In this document: positions 7,347-16,461 of the stretch, in pieces
Layout of the letters: each line of letters starts with the position of its first letter
Position numbering within the stretch: the stretch's first letter is position 1
From: Bdellovibrionia bacterium
GTDB taxonomy: Bacteria > Bdellovibrionota > Bdellovibrionia > Bdellovibrionales > JAUICD01
Assembly: GCA_030427965.1 (NCBI GenBank)
Contig: JAUICD010000001.1
Location: forward strand, 146,625-210,624
Direction of reading: 5' to 3'
Length of the DNA stretch: 64,000 nt
Translations under genes and position numbers: made by a program
Notes under the pieces: generated by a model
Told to the model about the DNA's origin: nothing
Databases searched by the model: none
Seen by the model: the letters and a program-made list of their open reading frames with translations, nothing else

Positions 7347-8429
7347 ATGGCCGTTATTTGTACTCAAATGGTGAAATTTACAAGAATGAATACTCAAATC
7401 GGTTTTAAATGGGTTTTGGCGAGGTATATTTCTTCCATAGATATTATGATGGATATGGTACGTAGGCTGATAAAATCCACTTTTGTATTTATTCTATTTG
7501 CAATGCTTCAGCTTGCAACGGTTCCGTCATTATCACAAACAACCGGGGATCGCTTTGTCTCTACTTACATTTCTGCTCACAACAAAATGACGAATTCCAG
7601 TGCGTGGAAGAAGCTTGCATGGACATTTGGCTTAGATTCAATTGATTCTGGTTCTGAAACAATTTTTGAAGCAATTGTGGACTACGCATATGAATTGGAT
7701 GAGGAGTTTCAATGGGGGGAAGTGGGAGAGGGGTTGGGAAGAATGGGATATGGGGTGGCCTCGTTTGTTCCTGTTACTAAAGTTTTGAGCACTTCAGTCA
7801 AAGGAGTCCAACTGTTGAGAGTTAAGCGAGCACTAGATGGAATGGGTAGACGAAAGCGCTTGAGACAGGTTGACAGGTATCGCCTCGTTGAAATGTTAGA
7901 GGAAATTGGAGAAAATAAGTTGGCAAGAGGTTTACGGCGCAGTGGGCGACTAGATTCTGTTAGGAGTGCAATACGTCAACAACTCATATCATACAGTCGA
8001 AGAATTGCTTTATGGGGTGGCGTTAGAGTTTTAAATGAAGTGACAAAATGGGGAGTTCCAGCACGATTTGCAGGAACGTCACTTGCTTTTTATGCGGCTG
8101 CTCAAGGATGTCTGGTATTAGCAAACGATCCCAAATATATGACAAGTCGAATCGGTATAGATCTTAAGGAACGTGTATTGCTTGAGGGAGAACATGCCTA
8201 TCAATCTATAGTAGAGACTGTTGAAGATATACGTGCTCAAAGAGAAAGAAAGAATTTAGATAAAACTGAAGCCATAGTGAGTTGTGAATCCTTTGGAATA
8301 TCTCAAGCTTCTATAGTCGAGATAAACTCTTGTGCAACAACAGGTGAGAGTGAGATAGGTTTTTTTGATAATCTGAGAGTTGTTGATTTGCCAAACAGCA
8401 GTGGTGTTGTGATACTGAATTCGTTTTAA
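7347..8429 (+). CDS. Predicted secreted protein of unknown function
   Basis: I do not recognise this protein. The ORF opens at 7347, but more plausible starts are ATGs at 7446, 7449 or 7455. From 7455 the N terminus is MVRRLIKSTFVFILFAMLQL followed by ATVPSLSQTTGD, a clear signal peptide. The mature part is rich in basic helices (KRALDGMGRRKRLRQVDRYR, RGLRRSGRLDSVRSAIRQQL) and has one hydrophobic stretch (FAGTSLAFYAAAQGCLVLAN). Four cysteines remain in the C-terminal 115 residues. No start has a good Shine-Dalgarno. The coding strand contains a run of six G-tracts (7714-7755). The stop codon overlaps the convergent VWA gene by TTAA. The 51-bp repeat lies directly upstream. Confidence 0.6.
   Translation: MAVICTQMVKFTRMNTQIGFKWVLARYISSIDIMMDMVRRLIKSTFVFILFAMLQLATVPSLSQTTGDRFVSTYISAHNKMTNSSAWKKLAWTFGLDSIDSGSETIFEAIVDYAYELDEEFQWGEVGEGLGRMGYGVASFVPVTKVLSTSVKGVQLLRVKRALDGMGRRKRLRQVDRYRLVEMLEEIGENKLARGLRRSGRLDSVRSAIRQQLISYSRRIALWGGVRVLNEVTKWGVPARFAGTSLAFYAAAQGCLVLANDPKYMTSRIGIDLKERVLLEGEHAYQSIVETVEDIRAQRERKNLDKTEAIVSCESFGISQASIVEINSCATTGESEIGFFDNLRVVDLPNSSGVVILNSF
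7714..7755 (+). other. Potential G-quadruplex inside coding strand
   Basis: Six G-runs follow each other: 7714-7719, 7724-7726, 7730-7733, 7736-7738, 7745-7747 and 7752-7755. The first four fit the rule of four runs of three or more G with loops of 4, 3 and 2 nt. The structure would form in the mRNA or non-template strand of the unknown secreted gene. Confidence 0.55.
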
Positions 8430-9985
8430 CTACCGTTTAAAACTCTTTCATATTGAACTTCAATTTTTAAACGCTTTTGAGCTCTTATGCCAAATGTGTC
8501 GGGGTCAGTTAAAACATCTCTTGAAACTTTGAAGTGAAGTGTACCATCGTGTGATGGTGTTATCTCGTATTCATTTTTATTTGCAAGAATATGATTGAAA
8601 TAAACGGAAGTTTTTCCAAGGCTTCCATTTCCTTCTAGAACTATCGGATGGGTTGAAATGTTGTCGATCAAGGTTCCAAGTTCATATTGAACTTCAATTT
8701 TAGCACCTTGTGCAGGGGGTGAGTTGAAAACAATTTCACCGCTATCAATTTGAAATCCAGCAGCCATGGTGGATCCGTTGATTTTGACTTTTACTGAATT
8801 AACGTTGATTGGTGAGTTTTTGTTCAACACCCAGCGTGCTTTGAGTTCTGGGCGCCCATTTGGCATATTTGATTGTGCGTCTTTGATCACTATTTTATCT
8901 ATTTCCACAGATCCTTTTGAAGCGATTTTGAAGTCTCTCATATCTATTGGCAAAGTTGGATCAAGTGAATTGTCTTCTACATTGTATGTAATAGTGTAAG
9001 TTGTGCTGATTTGATCATTGATGTAGTTAAATATGTCATCAATTGTGATTTTCCCTCGTCTTAGTTTATCAATGTCAAACCAGGCTCCCCCTGAGTGTTC
9101 TGTAACTGAGGGATAAATATCATAGTCGTTCTTATAACCTTTGTGATCTGTTGCAATTCCAAAAACTTGGACATCTTTATCTGTCAGTGCATCAAGTACT
9201 TCTATATAAGTTGGCGCTGTTTTGGCCTCACTTCGGCCATCATCTCTGGGTTTGATCCAAAACCCATCATCGGTAAAAAATATGATCATTCGCTGTGTTC
9301 CGAGATTCCATGGAGTGGATTCAGCTGAGGTTAAAACCGCTCCCATTGTGTTTTCATGAGAACGTCCCCCACCCCGTGCCTCAAGTTTTGAAACTTCATC
9401 TAAGAAATCAACGAGATTTTCATTCTCAGGGGTACTGGGGTCATCCATCACAAAACGGTCACATTTTCTTTCAACTTTATCCTTGTATGTCACAAGGCAT
9501 AGAGAGGAAGAAACTTTTTTAGCTTCAAGATCTGCGACAAATTTTGATACATTTTGCTTTACAGAATTGATCTCTGCATCCATTGAGCCTGTTATGTCTA
9601 ATGCAAAGACAATGTCAACTTTTTGGCCAGTATTCATAGAATCGGAGTTCAGCTCATACGTAGATACATCTTTTGAATTCTCTTTGATGCTCAGGTCGGA
9701 TTTTTTAAGATCTTTGATAGATTTGCCATTTCGATCAAGTGCTCGAAACAGCAATACAGTCTTATTTTTTTCATATGTTTCTTGATGGAAAAGGTCATTT
9801 GTACCGGAATATGTGAATGTGTCCTCTAGTTCAAAGGATGTCACTATTGGGGGGGGAGATATAACATCACCTAATGAGCCAGTTGCTCTTTCAGAACTTT
9901 TATCAAAGGCCACATCCTGTCCACAGCCTATGAAGCTCGAAAAGAAAACACATATTAGGGTTGTTTTGATACAAAAGGTTTTCAT
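8426..9985 (-). CDS. VWA-domain lipoprotein
   Basis: A predicted lipoprotein of 519 residues. The signal peptide MKTFCIKTTLICVFFSSFIG precedes the lipidated Cys21 (lipobox FIGC). A von Willebrand factor A domain follows, with the metal-binding MIDAS motif D130-I-T132-G-S134 and a later FFTDDG segment. The C-terminal third is beta-rich and ends without a membrane anchor. VWA domains bind protein partners through a metal ion, so a cell-envelope adhesion or assembly role is likely but not shown. The ATG at 9985 follows GGGGGAA and gives a proper signal peptide; an upstream start at 10057 does not. It converges on the unknown gene at 7347 with overlapping stop codons. Confidence 0.82.
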   Translation of the reverse strand: MKTFCIKTTLICVFFSSFIGCGQDVAFDKSSERATGSLGDVISPPPIVTSFELEDTFTYSGTNDLFHQETYEKNKTVLLFRALDRNGKSIKDLKKSDLSIKENSKDVSTYELNSDSMNTGQKVDIVFALDITGSMDAEINSVKQNVSKFVADLEAKKVSSSLCLVTYKDKVERKCDRFVMDDPSTPENENLVDFLDEVSKLEARGGGRSHENTMGAVLTSAESTPWNLGTQRMIIFFTDDGFWIKPRDDGRSEAKTAPTYIEVLDALTDKDVQVFGIATDHKGYKNDYDIYPSVTEHSGGAWFDIDKLRRGKITIDDIFNYINDQISTTYTITYNVEDNSLDPTLPIDMRDFKIASKGSVEIDKIVIKDAQSNMPNGRPELKARWVLNKNSPINVNSVKVKINGSTMAAGFQIDSGEIVFNSPPAQGAKIEVQYELGTLIDNISTHPIVLEGNGSLGKTSVYFNHILANKNEYEITPSHDGTLHFKVSRDVLTDPDTFGIRAQKRLKIEVQYERVLNGS

Positions 9986-10164
9986 TTTTCCCCCACAATT
10001 GAACCTACACTTAAGTAATGCAAGGCTGTGCCAAAAGTCGAGGATTTCGCTTTTCATAAGTTAGTTTGAAGACTTAGTGAGAAATTGTATCAATAAAAAT
10101 GTTTACTTTTTTTGTAAGAGAATTTTACAGGACTAAACTCTAGCAACAATTGTGTAACTATAAA

Positions 10165-10635
10165 TTATGCAGCATCTTCATCGTTGCTTTCTTCACTTGG
10201 CTTTGGTTTCTTGTCTAAAGAAATACCATTCTTTTTTGCGATGTTTTCAATGGTTTGACTGATTTGTTCGTCTTTTACGCCATTTCTTTTCACAAGTTCA
10301 TCCATTTTATCAAGCCTTTGGACAAGGCCATCAAGCAGTGCACGCACCCACTTGGGAGTTTTATCCAATTGAACCTTAAAGGCACCTTTGGTCATTTTAA
10401 TGACTTTTACCGGAGTTAGCGCAATAGCTGTTGAAGAGCGTTGTTTCTCACGGATAAGAGACATTTCTCCCAAGAACTCTCCGGAACCGACGATAGCAAG
10501 AGGCAAAAGTTCAGATTGTCCTTTTTTGAAAACTCCGACTTGTCCCTCTTTGATGACGTAGAGGCAGCCACCAGGATCTTTCTCGTTGAAAATCGTGTCT
10601 CCTGGTTGAAATTCGATAGTGTTTTCATCACTCAT
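10165..10635 (-). CDS. Cyclic-nucleotide-binding domain protein
   Basis: A 156-residue soluble protein made of one cNMP-binding (CAP-like) beta-roll and a helical tail. Residues 1-100 carry the fold: FQPGDTIFNEKDPGGCLYVI, then the phosphate-binding cassette SGEFLGEMSLIREKQRSSTA, which keeps the G-E and R-S/T-A pattern of ligand binders. The rest is helical and ends in an acidic tail (SEESNDEDAA). No DNA-binding helix-turn-helix is present, so it is not a CRP/FNR transcription factor. A cyclic-nucleotide sensor that works through protein contacts is the likely role (inference). The ATG start lies 77 bp from the divergent gene at 10713; the pair may share a promoter region. Confidence 0.82.
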   Translation of the reverse strand: MSDENTIEFQPGDTIFNEKDPGGCLYVIKEGQVGVFKKGQSELLPLAIVGSGEFLGEMSLIREKQRSSTAIALTPVKVIKMTKGAFKVQLDKTPKWVRALLDGLVQRLDKMDELVKRNGVKDEQISQTIENIAKKNGISLDKKPKPSEESNDEDAA

Positions 10636-10712
10636 ATTACTGCCTCCAAATACTGAGAATCAATCTCGTAAACCTTATCGGGGATCAAATCAATTTTATT
10701 GAGGCAATTAAA

Positions 10713-11177
10713 TTGAGTCTCAATTTAAGTCACTGGATATTTAGCCGATACTTTCATATGGCTTGGTTGATTCTTGTTTTTATATTGATGGCAGGTTCGT
10801 TGAAGGTACTTAGACCAAAGGACCGTAGGGCATTTCATGTTACTCTCATCTTGCTTGGTTTTGTTCTTATTGTGGAGTATCAGGCCTGTTCTGAGAATAA
10901 GAGTGGGGGGTATCGTGATTCATCAGATAGTATGCAAGTTGCTGATACAGAGTGTTTGGATGAAGAAGATGAGAACTGTATTGGAATCCCGGAGCAATGC
11001 CAGACAGATCCAGATCTTCCAGAATGTCAGAGACAACTTCTTACAATGAAGTGTCTGCCATCTGATATTCCATTGAGTGAAGATTTGGTGAATTCAGGGC
11101 GTCCACGATGTGACATGGACGCGAAGTTCTGTGAGAGTGAAATGAAGTTTTCACTTCATACTTTATGTCGAGATTAA
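10713..11177 (+). CDS. Small cysteine-rich membrane/lipoprotein-like protein
   Basis: I do not recognise the family. Start is TTG at 10713, 8 nt after GAGG; an internal ATG at 10758 is possible. Two hydrophobic segments (MAWLILVFILMAGSL and TLILLGFVLIVEY) come first. The second runs into YQAC, which resembles a lipobox with an unusual position -4 to -1 and recalls the YQNC of the protein at 14551. The remaining about 95 residues are acidic and hold nine cysteines, for example DEEDENCIGIPEQCQTDPDL, suggesting disulfides outside the cytoplasm. The stop overlaps the convergent valS stop (TTAA). Confidence 0.55.
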   Translation: MSLNLSHWIFSRYFHMAWLILVFILMAGSLKVLRPKDRRAFHVTLILLGFVLIVEYQACSENKSGGYRDSSDSMQVADTECLDEEDENCIGIPEQCQTDPDLPECQRQLLTMKCLPSDIPLSEDLVNSGRPRCDMDAKFCESEMKFSLHTLCRD

Positions 11178-13837
11178 CGAAACCTTGTTAAACTTTCTTG
11201 TAAGCTCTGAAGTCGGCTCTTGAGTTGATGAAGGTTTTCTTTGCTTTCTTCAACAACTTCATCTGGAGCATTGCTCACAAAGTTTTTATTTTGAAGTCGT
11301 CCATCAATTCCTCGAATCTCTTTTTGGGTTTTTTCAATAGTCTTTTCTAGGCGTTTGATTTCTTCATCAAAGTCCACAAGTCCTTCAAGTGGAACAATGA
11401 CATCCACTTTTCCATGGCTGACTTGAACTGGAGTGACGGCACATTTACTCAAATCCCCAGCCTCTCCAATTTCGCATTCTGAAACCTTGGCAAGTTGCAA
11501 AATAAACGTCTTATTGTTTCCAAGAACTTTTTGAATCTCTCCATCATTTGGAGCTAGGCGCGCTTGGATTTCAACACCAGGTTTGATTCGATTCTCCCCT
11601 CGTATGTTTCGAATGGCAGCAATGACATCTCGAACAAGATCTAGGTCTTCTGCTGCTTGCTCAGAGCCAAATTCCAGAAAGTCTTTGTCATTGTACTTTG
11701 TTGGATAGTCGGCAGCGACACAGGCTTCGGTTTTATTTGGTAGTTTTTGGTAAATTTCCTCAGTCACAAAGGGAATGAATGGGTGTAACAATCGGCAAAT
11801 TCGATTTAAAACTGTGACTAGGACATATTGGGTTGCATTTTTATTTGTTGAATCTTCCCCGTAAATAATTGGTTTAATAAACTCCAAATACCAATCACAG
11901 AAGTCATGCCAGACAAATGAATAGAGAGATTGAGCTGCATCAGAAAATCGATAGTTGTTAAGCGCATCATCAACAGTCTGTTCAACTTCTCCCAATTTGT
12001 ATGTGATCCATTTATCACTCAAAGAGAGATCGTTTTTTGAAGGTGGAGTTGTGGGTTTGAAATCCCCTAGTGCATTGAGTGAAAATCTTGTGGCATTCCA
12101 AATTTTGTTTATAAAGTTTCGATAACCCTCAAGACGCTGTTCAGAAAACTTAAGATCTCTTCCCCCACTAATTTGAGCCATCAGTGTAAAGCGGAGGGCA
12201 TCAGCTCCGTGAGTTTCAATGATCTGCAAAGGATCTACAGTATTTCCAACGGACTTTGACATTTTGCGACCTTGAGAGTCTCTGATAATTCCATGAATAA
12301 AAACTTTTCGGAAAGGAACATCTTTTAGAAAATGAAGTCCATCCATAATCATACGTGCGACCCAGAAGAAGATGATATCATGGCCAGTCACAAGAACGTT
12401 TGTTGGATAAAAGGTTTTTAAGGCTTCTGTTTTCTCTGGCCACCCTAGAGTTGAAAATGGCCAAAGAGCAGAGCTAAACCAAGTGTCTAGAACATCTTCG
12501 TCTTGAGATATTGAAGAACTACCACAGTGCTTGCATTGCTCTGGTGTTGTCTCACTAACTGAAATTTCAGTGCAATCCTCACAGTACCAGGCGGGAATGC
12601 GATGTCCCCACCAGAGTTGTCGAGAAATGCACCAGTCTTGTATGTTGTTCATCCAGTGGAGGTAAGTTTTTGTCCAAAGTTCAGGCTCAAATGTGATTGT
12701 GCCTGATTCCACAACATGTCTTGCCGGAGTTGCCATTTTGTCAATGGCAACAAACCACTGTGAAGAAAGATAGGGTTCAATGACAGCGCCAGACCTTTGG
12801 CAAATTGGAGTTGTGATTTTATAGGGCTCTTCTTTTACAAGAAGCCCTTGTTCCTCAAGATCTGCAATGACTTTCTTTCTGGCTTCTTTGACACTGAGAC
12901 CTTGATAGGTACCTGTATTTTCATTGAGAGTTCCGTTTGTATTTAAAATATTTAGAAAATCAAGATCATGCCTTTTTCCAACTTCATAATCTGTGAAATC
13001 ATGAGCCGGAGTGACCTTCACAACTCCAGATCCAAAGTCTTTTTCTACGAAATCATCTGCTATAACTTCTATCTCACGATCCGTAAGAGGGAGTTTTACT
13101 TTTTGCCCAATGTATTTTTGATAACGCGGATCTGATGGATGGACGCAAATTGCGGTGTCACCAAGTAATGTTTCAGGTCGCGTTGTGGCAACGACGAGAA
13201 AGTCTTCGGAGTTTGAAAGTGGGTATTTGATATTCCACAAATGTCCCTTTTCTTCTCTGTGTTCGACTTCGAGATCAGAAACTGCAGTCTCAAATTCAGG
13301 GTCCCAGTTGACAAGTTTTTTGCCTCTGTAGATCAGACCTTCTTCATACATGGTAACAAAGACTTTACGGACAGCCGTAGATAAACCTTCATCCATTGTA
13401 AATCGAAGGCGGGACCAGTCACAAGAATCACCAAGTCGTTTCATTTGATCAACAATTCGACCGCCGTATTCTTCTTTCCATTCCCAAACACGTTTGACAA
13501 ATTTGTCTCTTCCAAGATCTTTTCGAGTTTTGTTTTCCTTTTTGAGTTCTCTTTCGACAACACTTTGGGTGGCAATTCCTGCGTGATCAGTTCCTGGTTG
13601 CCAGAGAGTGTTGTAGCCTGACATTCTCTTCCAACGAATCAGGACGTCTTGTATTGTGTGGTCAAGCGCGTGTCCTAGGTGAAGTGTACCTGTGACGTTG
13701 GGTGGTGGTAAGCAAATCGCATAGGGTGGTTTTGTTGAAGTCTCTTCAGCTTTAAAGTACTCGCCCTCTTCCCAAAAAGAGTAGATACGTGATTCGATGT
13801 CTTTTGCTGAGTACCGATCGGACAGTTCTTCAGGCAT
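11174..13837 (-). CDS. valS: Valine--tRNA ligase
   Basis: Charges tRNA-Val with valine in the cytoplasm; class Ia synthetase of 887 residues, close to the usual length. The HIGH signature is in PPNVTGTLHLGHAL and the KMSKS loop in GRKMSKSVGN. The editing (CP1) region contains TTRPETLLGDTA. A CxxC pair (WYCEDC, QCKHC) sits in the middle. The C-terminal coiled-coil tRNA-binding arm (FDEEIKRLEKTIEKTQKEIR) is intact. ATG start at 13837 after a GGAGG-type site. It overlaps the convergent small gene at 10713 by 4 bp and is followed upstream by a small membrane protein. Confidence 0.97.
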   Translation of the reverse strand: MPEELSDRYSAKDIESRIYSFWEEGEYFKAEETSTKPPYAICLPPPNVTGTLHLGHALDHTIQDVLIRWKRMSGYNTLWQPGTDHAGIATQSVVERELKKENKTRKDLGRDKFVKRVWEWKEEYGGRIVDQMKRLGDSCDWSRLRFTMDEGLSTAVRKVFVTMYEEGLIYRGKKLVNWDPEFETAVSDLEVEHREEKGHLWNIKYPLSNSEDFLVVATTRPETLLGDTAICVHPSDPRYQKYIGQKVKLPLTDREIEVIADDFVEKDFGSGVVKVTPAHDFTDYEVGKRHDLDFLNILNTNGTLNENTGTYQGLSVKEARKKVIADLEEQGLLVKEEPYKITTPICQRSGAVIEPYLSSQWFVAIDKMATPARHVVESGTITFEPELWTKTYLHWMNNIQDWCISRQLWWGHRIPAWYCEDCTEISVSETTPEQCKHCGSSSISQDEDVLDTWFSSALWPFSTLGWPEKTEALKTFYPTNVLVTGHDIIFFWVARMIMDGLHFLKDVPFRKVFIHGIIRDSQGRKMSKSVGNTVDPLQIIETHGADALRFTLMAQISGGRDLKFSEQRLEGYRNFINKIWNATRFSLNALGDFKPTTPPSKNDLSLSDKWITYKLGEVEQTVDDALNNYRFSDAAQSLYSFVWHDFCDWYLEFIKPIIYGEDSTNKNATQYVLVTVLNRICRLLHPFIPFVTEEIYQKLPNKTEACVAADYPTKYNDKDFLEFGSEQAAEDLDLVRDVIAAIRNIRGENRIKPGVEIQARLAPNDGEIQKVLGNNKTFILQLAKVSECEIGEAGDLSKCAVTPVQVSHGKVDVIVPLEGLVDFDEEIKRLEKTIEKTQKEIRGIDGRLQNKNFVSNAPDEVVEESKENLHQLKSRLQSLQESLTRFR

Positions 13838-13872
13838 GCGTCCTCCATAAAAATATGAAGGATTACACTAAC

Positions 13873-14133
13873 TTATTTGCTTCTTTCAGACAATATCTCG
13901 TAAGCAGAAGGTGGGACATTTTCAGATCCTCTAACCCCCTGATTTTCAAGGGAAAATTGGGGCTCTGAGGAAGCATTCAGTTGATTTGCGTCTTCTACAA
14001 GTTGAACATCATGGAGAAATCCACTTTCTTGATTTTCTTCAATTCTTTGATGAACAAAGCCAATTGCGCTTCCTACAACAAGACCCGCAATAACAAGTGT
14101 GACAAGACGAAAAATTTGTTCATGTATACCCAT
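13873..14133 (-). CDS. Small single-span membrane protein, unknown
   Basis: An 86-residue protein of unknown function. I chose ATG 14133 because AGGAGG lies 6 nt upstream; the longer frame (14208) lacks such a site. One hydrophobic helix (FRLVTLVIAGLVVGSAIGFV) is preceded by a short polar head, so it is inserted as a signal anchor. The C-terminal about 50 residues are polar and probably disordered. It lies 35 bp upstream of valS on the same strand and could be co-transcribed with it. Confidence 0.6.
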   Translation of the reverse strand: MGIHEQIFRLVTLVIAGLVVGSAIGFVHQRIEENQESGFLHDVQLVEDANQLNASSEPQFSLENQGVRGSENVPPSAYEILSERSK

Positions 14134-14550
14134 TGGGCCTCCTGGCCAAAATATAGCAAGAAGGGGACCGAGGTGGAGGGGGGAGTGTCTTGATTCTGCC
14201 TTGTTCACCTGTGAAAATATGTGAATTTCTTGTCAATAATTGTCCTCAAAGTATCAATCGCTTCATAAAAAATCCGGGTCCTTCATAGCTAGGACCAGAC
14301 TTAGTCCCCGTTCCCTGCTTGCCGCTTGGTCAGAATTAAAGTGACTCACTCATAATGGAAATCGTGAAGCTTATGATGAAACAAAACTATGGGCTTGCAC
14401 TCCTAAATTGAGTGATTTTTATCAAGAGAGAATTTATATAAAATGACTCATTCTGATACAAAATAAGACTTCATTCCTCTTATCTTAAGCTATGACTTAG
14501 GTTTTATGTCTTGGCATCCGAATCTCATATAGAGAACCTGTGGGGGCCGT
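14134..14550. other. 417-bp intergenic region
   Basis: A region between divergent genes. It contains the second copy of the 51-bp repeat (14303-14353) and, just beside it, a 6-bp hairpin GGTCCT/AGGACC (about 14277-14296). The remainder is AT-rich. No ORF with a convincing ribosome site, no tRNA and no clear promoter pair were seen. Confidence 0.6.
14303..14353 (-). repeat. 51-bp dispersed repeat, copy Y
   Basis: Reverse-oriented partner of 7280-7330, 46 of 51 positions identical, differences all transitions. Here it has GGGAACGGGGACT where copy X has GGGAGCGGGGACT. It lies about 200 bp from the nearest gene. Confidence 0.85.
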
Positions 14551-15876
14551 TTGAAACCGATCTATGTAGCATCCTTATTGTATATAATGATCCTACTCGT
14601 GGGGTATCAGAATTGTGGGTCTTTTGAAACCTCATCTATTGTAGAGCAATCTTCAGAATCTTTAAACAAAGAGGGGTCACAGGCACCAGCGCTTCTTGAA
14701 AAAAAATTCTCCCCACCCTCACTTTCTGAAAAAGCTCGCTATGGATCGAGTTTGGCTGCAAAGGGCAATGTCATAGTAGTGGGAGCACCTGCTGACATAA
14801 ATGAGATTCTAGTGGATGTTGGAGGAGTGCAAACAAGGGAATCTGCTGAGAACGGATCTGTTTTGATCTACAAAAATATTGGTCAGAACACTTGGTTGAA
14901 TGAGGCAAAAATTGGATATCCTGGAGCAAGGCGATTTGAACAAAACTTTGGCCAAAGTGTTGCATTAAACGGTTCTTTGATAGTGAGTGGAAACTCTATG
15001 GGAAATGAAGTTTTCCTCATTTATAAACAAAATAAATCGTGGAGTCCGATTGGAGTTTTAAATCCTCCTGATGGTGAATCAGTTATTCATTATGGACTCC
15101 ATGTTGCCGCTGAGGGTTCTTTTGTTGCTGTTTCTGCAGTGGATACGATGCATGCGACTGAAGGAAATTATATCCCTGTTGTATATATTTACAGAGAGGG
15201 CTCAGTTTTTGAGTTCCTTCAAAAGATTGTTTTAGATGAAGTGCCACTTCCTCCAGAAACAGGATTGGATCCAATCTCTAATAGATTGAGTTTAAAGATA
15301 TTTGAGAATTTTCTTTTTGTTGGTTCTCCAGCCTCTGAGGTCAGTGGACTTCAGAGTTCGGGACTGGTTCAGGTGTACGAATATCAAAATACTCAGTTTT
15401 CTTTGAAAGATACGATTGAGAATCCGACTCCAGTACAGGGAGATCAATTTGGTGCAGCTCTTGAGTTGAATGGCAGTGCTTGCTTATTTGTTGGAGCACC
15501 TGGGGTGAAAGACGCTGGTGTGGATCAACTTTCTAAAGGTGTTGTGTACAAATATAGATATTCCAATTCAAATTGGGCTCTCTCAAATGAAATTCAAAAC
15601 AATCTAGAAAGTGGGTATGTCATTGACGAACGATTTGGTCAGTCTATTGCTTATAGTAACAACTCTCTATTGGTCGGTGGCGTGGGACGAATGACGGAGT
15701 TTGACTTGGGCGTGGAGCCCATTCAAGTTCGACGTTACAAGAGGGACCCAGTCCAAACTCTCTTTGGTCAAGTTGTCGGTTTTGCTGGGAGCAGTCGTAT
15801 TGTCAGTGAACCCTATGATGAAACTGCAGTTTATCCAGAAAAGGGTTCCATCTATTTGTTTGTGCCAAGTGATTAA
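14551..15876 (+). CDS. Lipoprotein with FG-GAP-like propeller repeats
   Basis: A predicted lipoprotein of 441 residues starting with TTG. The signal segment KPIYVASLLYIMILLVGYQN runs into Cys at residue 22 (YQNC), an Asn at -1 instead of Gly/Ala/Ser. The rest consists of repeats of about 50-60 residues with a common core: RFEQNFGQSVALNGSLIVSG, YGLHVAAEGSFVAVSA, FGAALELNGSACLFVGAPG, FGQSIAYSNNSLLVGG. This is the FG-GAP/beta-propeller pattern used for protein or carbohydrate contact at the cell surface. No enzymatic residues are apparent. Position -10 to -1 holds only a G-rich stretch (TGGGGGCCG) as a ribosome site. It is not obviously part of an operon. Confidence 0.75.
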   Translation: MKPIYVASLLYIMILLVGYQNCGSFETSSIVEQSSESLNKEGSQAPALLEKKFSPPSLSEKARYGSSLAAKGNVIVVGAPADINEILVDVGGVQTRESAENGSVLIYKNIGQNTWLNEAKIGYPGARRFEQNFGQSVALNGSLIVSGNSMGNEVFLIYKQNKSWSPIGVLNPPDGESVIHYGLHVAAEGSFVAVSAVDTMHATEGNYIPVVYIYREGSVFEFLQKIVLDEVPLPPETGLDPISNRLSLKIFENFLFVGSPASEVSGLQSSGLVQVYEYQNTQFSLKDTIENPTPVQGDQFGAALELNGSACLFVGAPGVKDAGVDQLSKGVVYKYRYSNSNWALSNEIQNNLESGYVIDERFGQSIAYSNNSLLVGGVGRMTEFDLGVEPIQVRRYKRDPVQTLFGQVVGFAGSSRIVSEPYDETAVYPEKGSIYLFVPSD

Positions 15877-15942
15877 AGATACAGAAGAAAGAATAAATTG
15901 ATCATTGTAAACTCTCCACCTTGATTGTACAAAGAAGTCACT

Positions 15943-16368
15943 ATGTATCTGACGTTTAAAGCTCTACATCTCATTTCAATGGTGACCTGGTTTGCTGGGT
16001 TGTTTTATATGTTTCGTCTCTTTGTCTATATCGTTGAAAACAAAGACAATATCTCAACGCGAAGTACTCTTATGACAATGGCTCATAGACTGTATTTCTA
16101 TATCACTTGGCCGTCTATGGTAGTGACGGTTATCTGTGGCCTTACGCTTATCACTCAGGTTCCATATTTGATGCAAGCTGGGTGGTTTCACGTAAAACTC
16201 TTTCTACTTGTTGGGTTGATTTCTTATCATTTCTATATTGGTTACGTTTTAAACAAATTCAAAAGTGAGAACTTCTATCTCACATCACGGCAGTGTCGAA
16301 TTCGAAATGAGTATCCGACTCTTTTTCTTGTTTTGATTGTGTTACTTGCTGTTTTTAAACCGTTTTAG
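15943..16368 (+). CDS. hemJ: HemJ-type protoporphyrinogen oxidase
   Basis: Membrane enzyme that oxidises protoporphyrinogen IX to protoporphyrin IX in haem synthesis. 141 residues from the ATG at 15943 (a TTG at 15925 would add six). The family N terminus is clear: MYLTFKALHLISMVTWFAGL, with the conserved His9, then FYMFRLFVY. Four hydrophobic segments fit the usual four-helix topology, and HVKLFLLVGLISYHFYIGY holds the conserved Lys and His. A haem pathway role is established for the family; in situ function is inferred. The gene is alone on its strand between the FG-GAP lipoprotein and the convergent acyl-CoA dehydrogenase. Confidence 0.83.
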   Translation: MYLTFKALHLISMVTWFAGLFYMFRLFVYIVENKDNISTRSTLMTMAHRLYFYITWPSMVVTVICGLTLITQVPYLMQAGWFHVKLFLLVGLISYHFYIGYVLNKFKSENFYLTSRQCRIRNEYPTLFLVLIVLLAVFKPF

Positions 16369-16461
16369 ATGCGGTCTATTTTTTATGCGGGTCGGGTGAG
16401 GCGTGCCATAGAGATTGTTTTTTTACCTGTTAAGTCTCCGCTTTCTGCAAAATGATGAAAA

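Noticed and set aside
10015..10035. TGGCACAGCCTTGCA on the minus strand before the VWA lipoprotein, like a sigma-54 promoter
   Set aside because: Spacing between GG and GC is one base short of the strict requirement.
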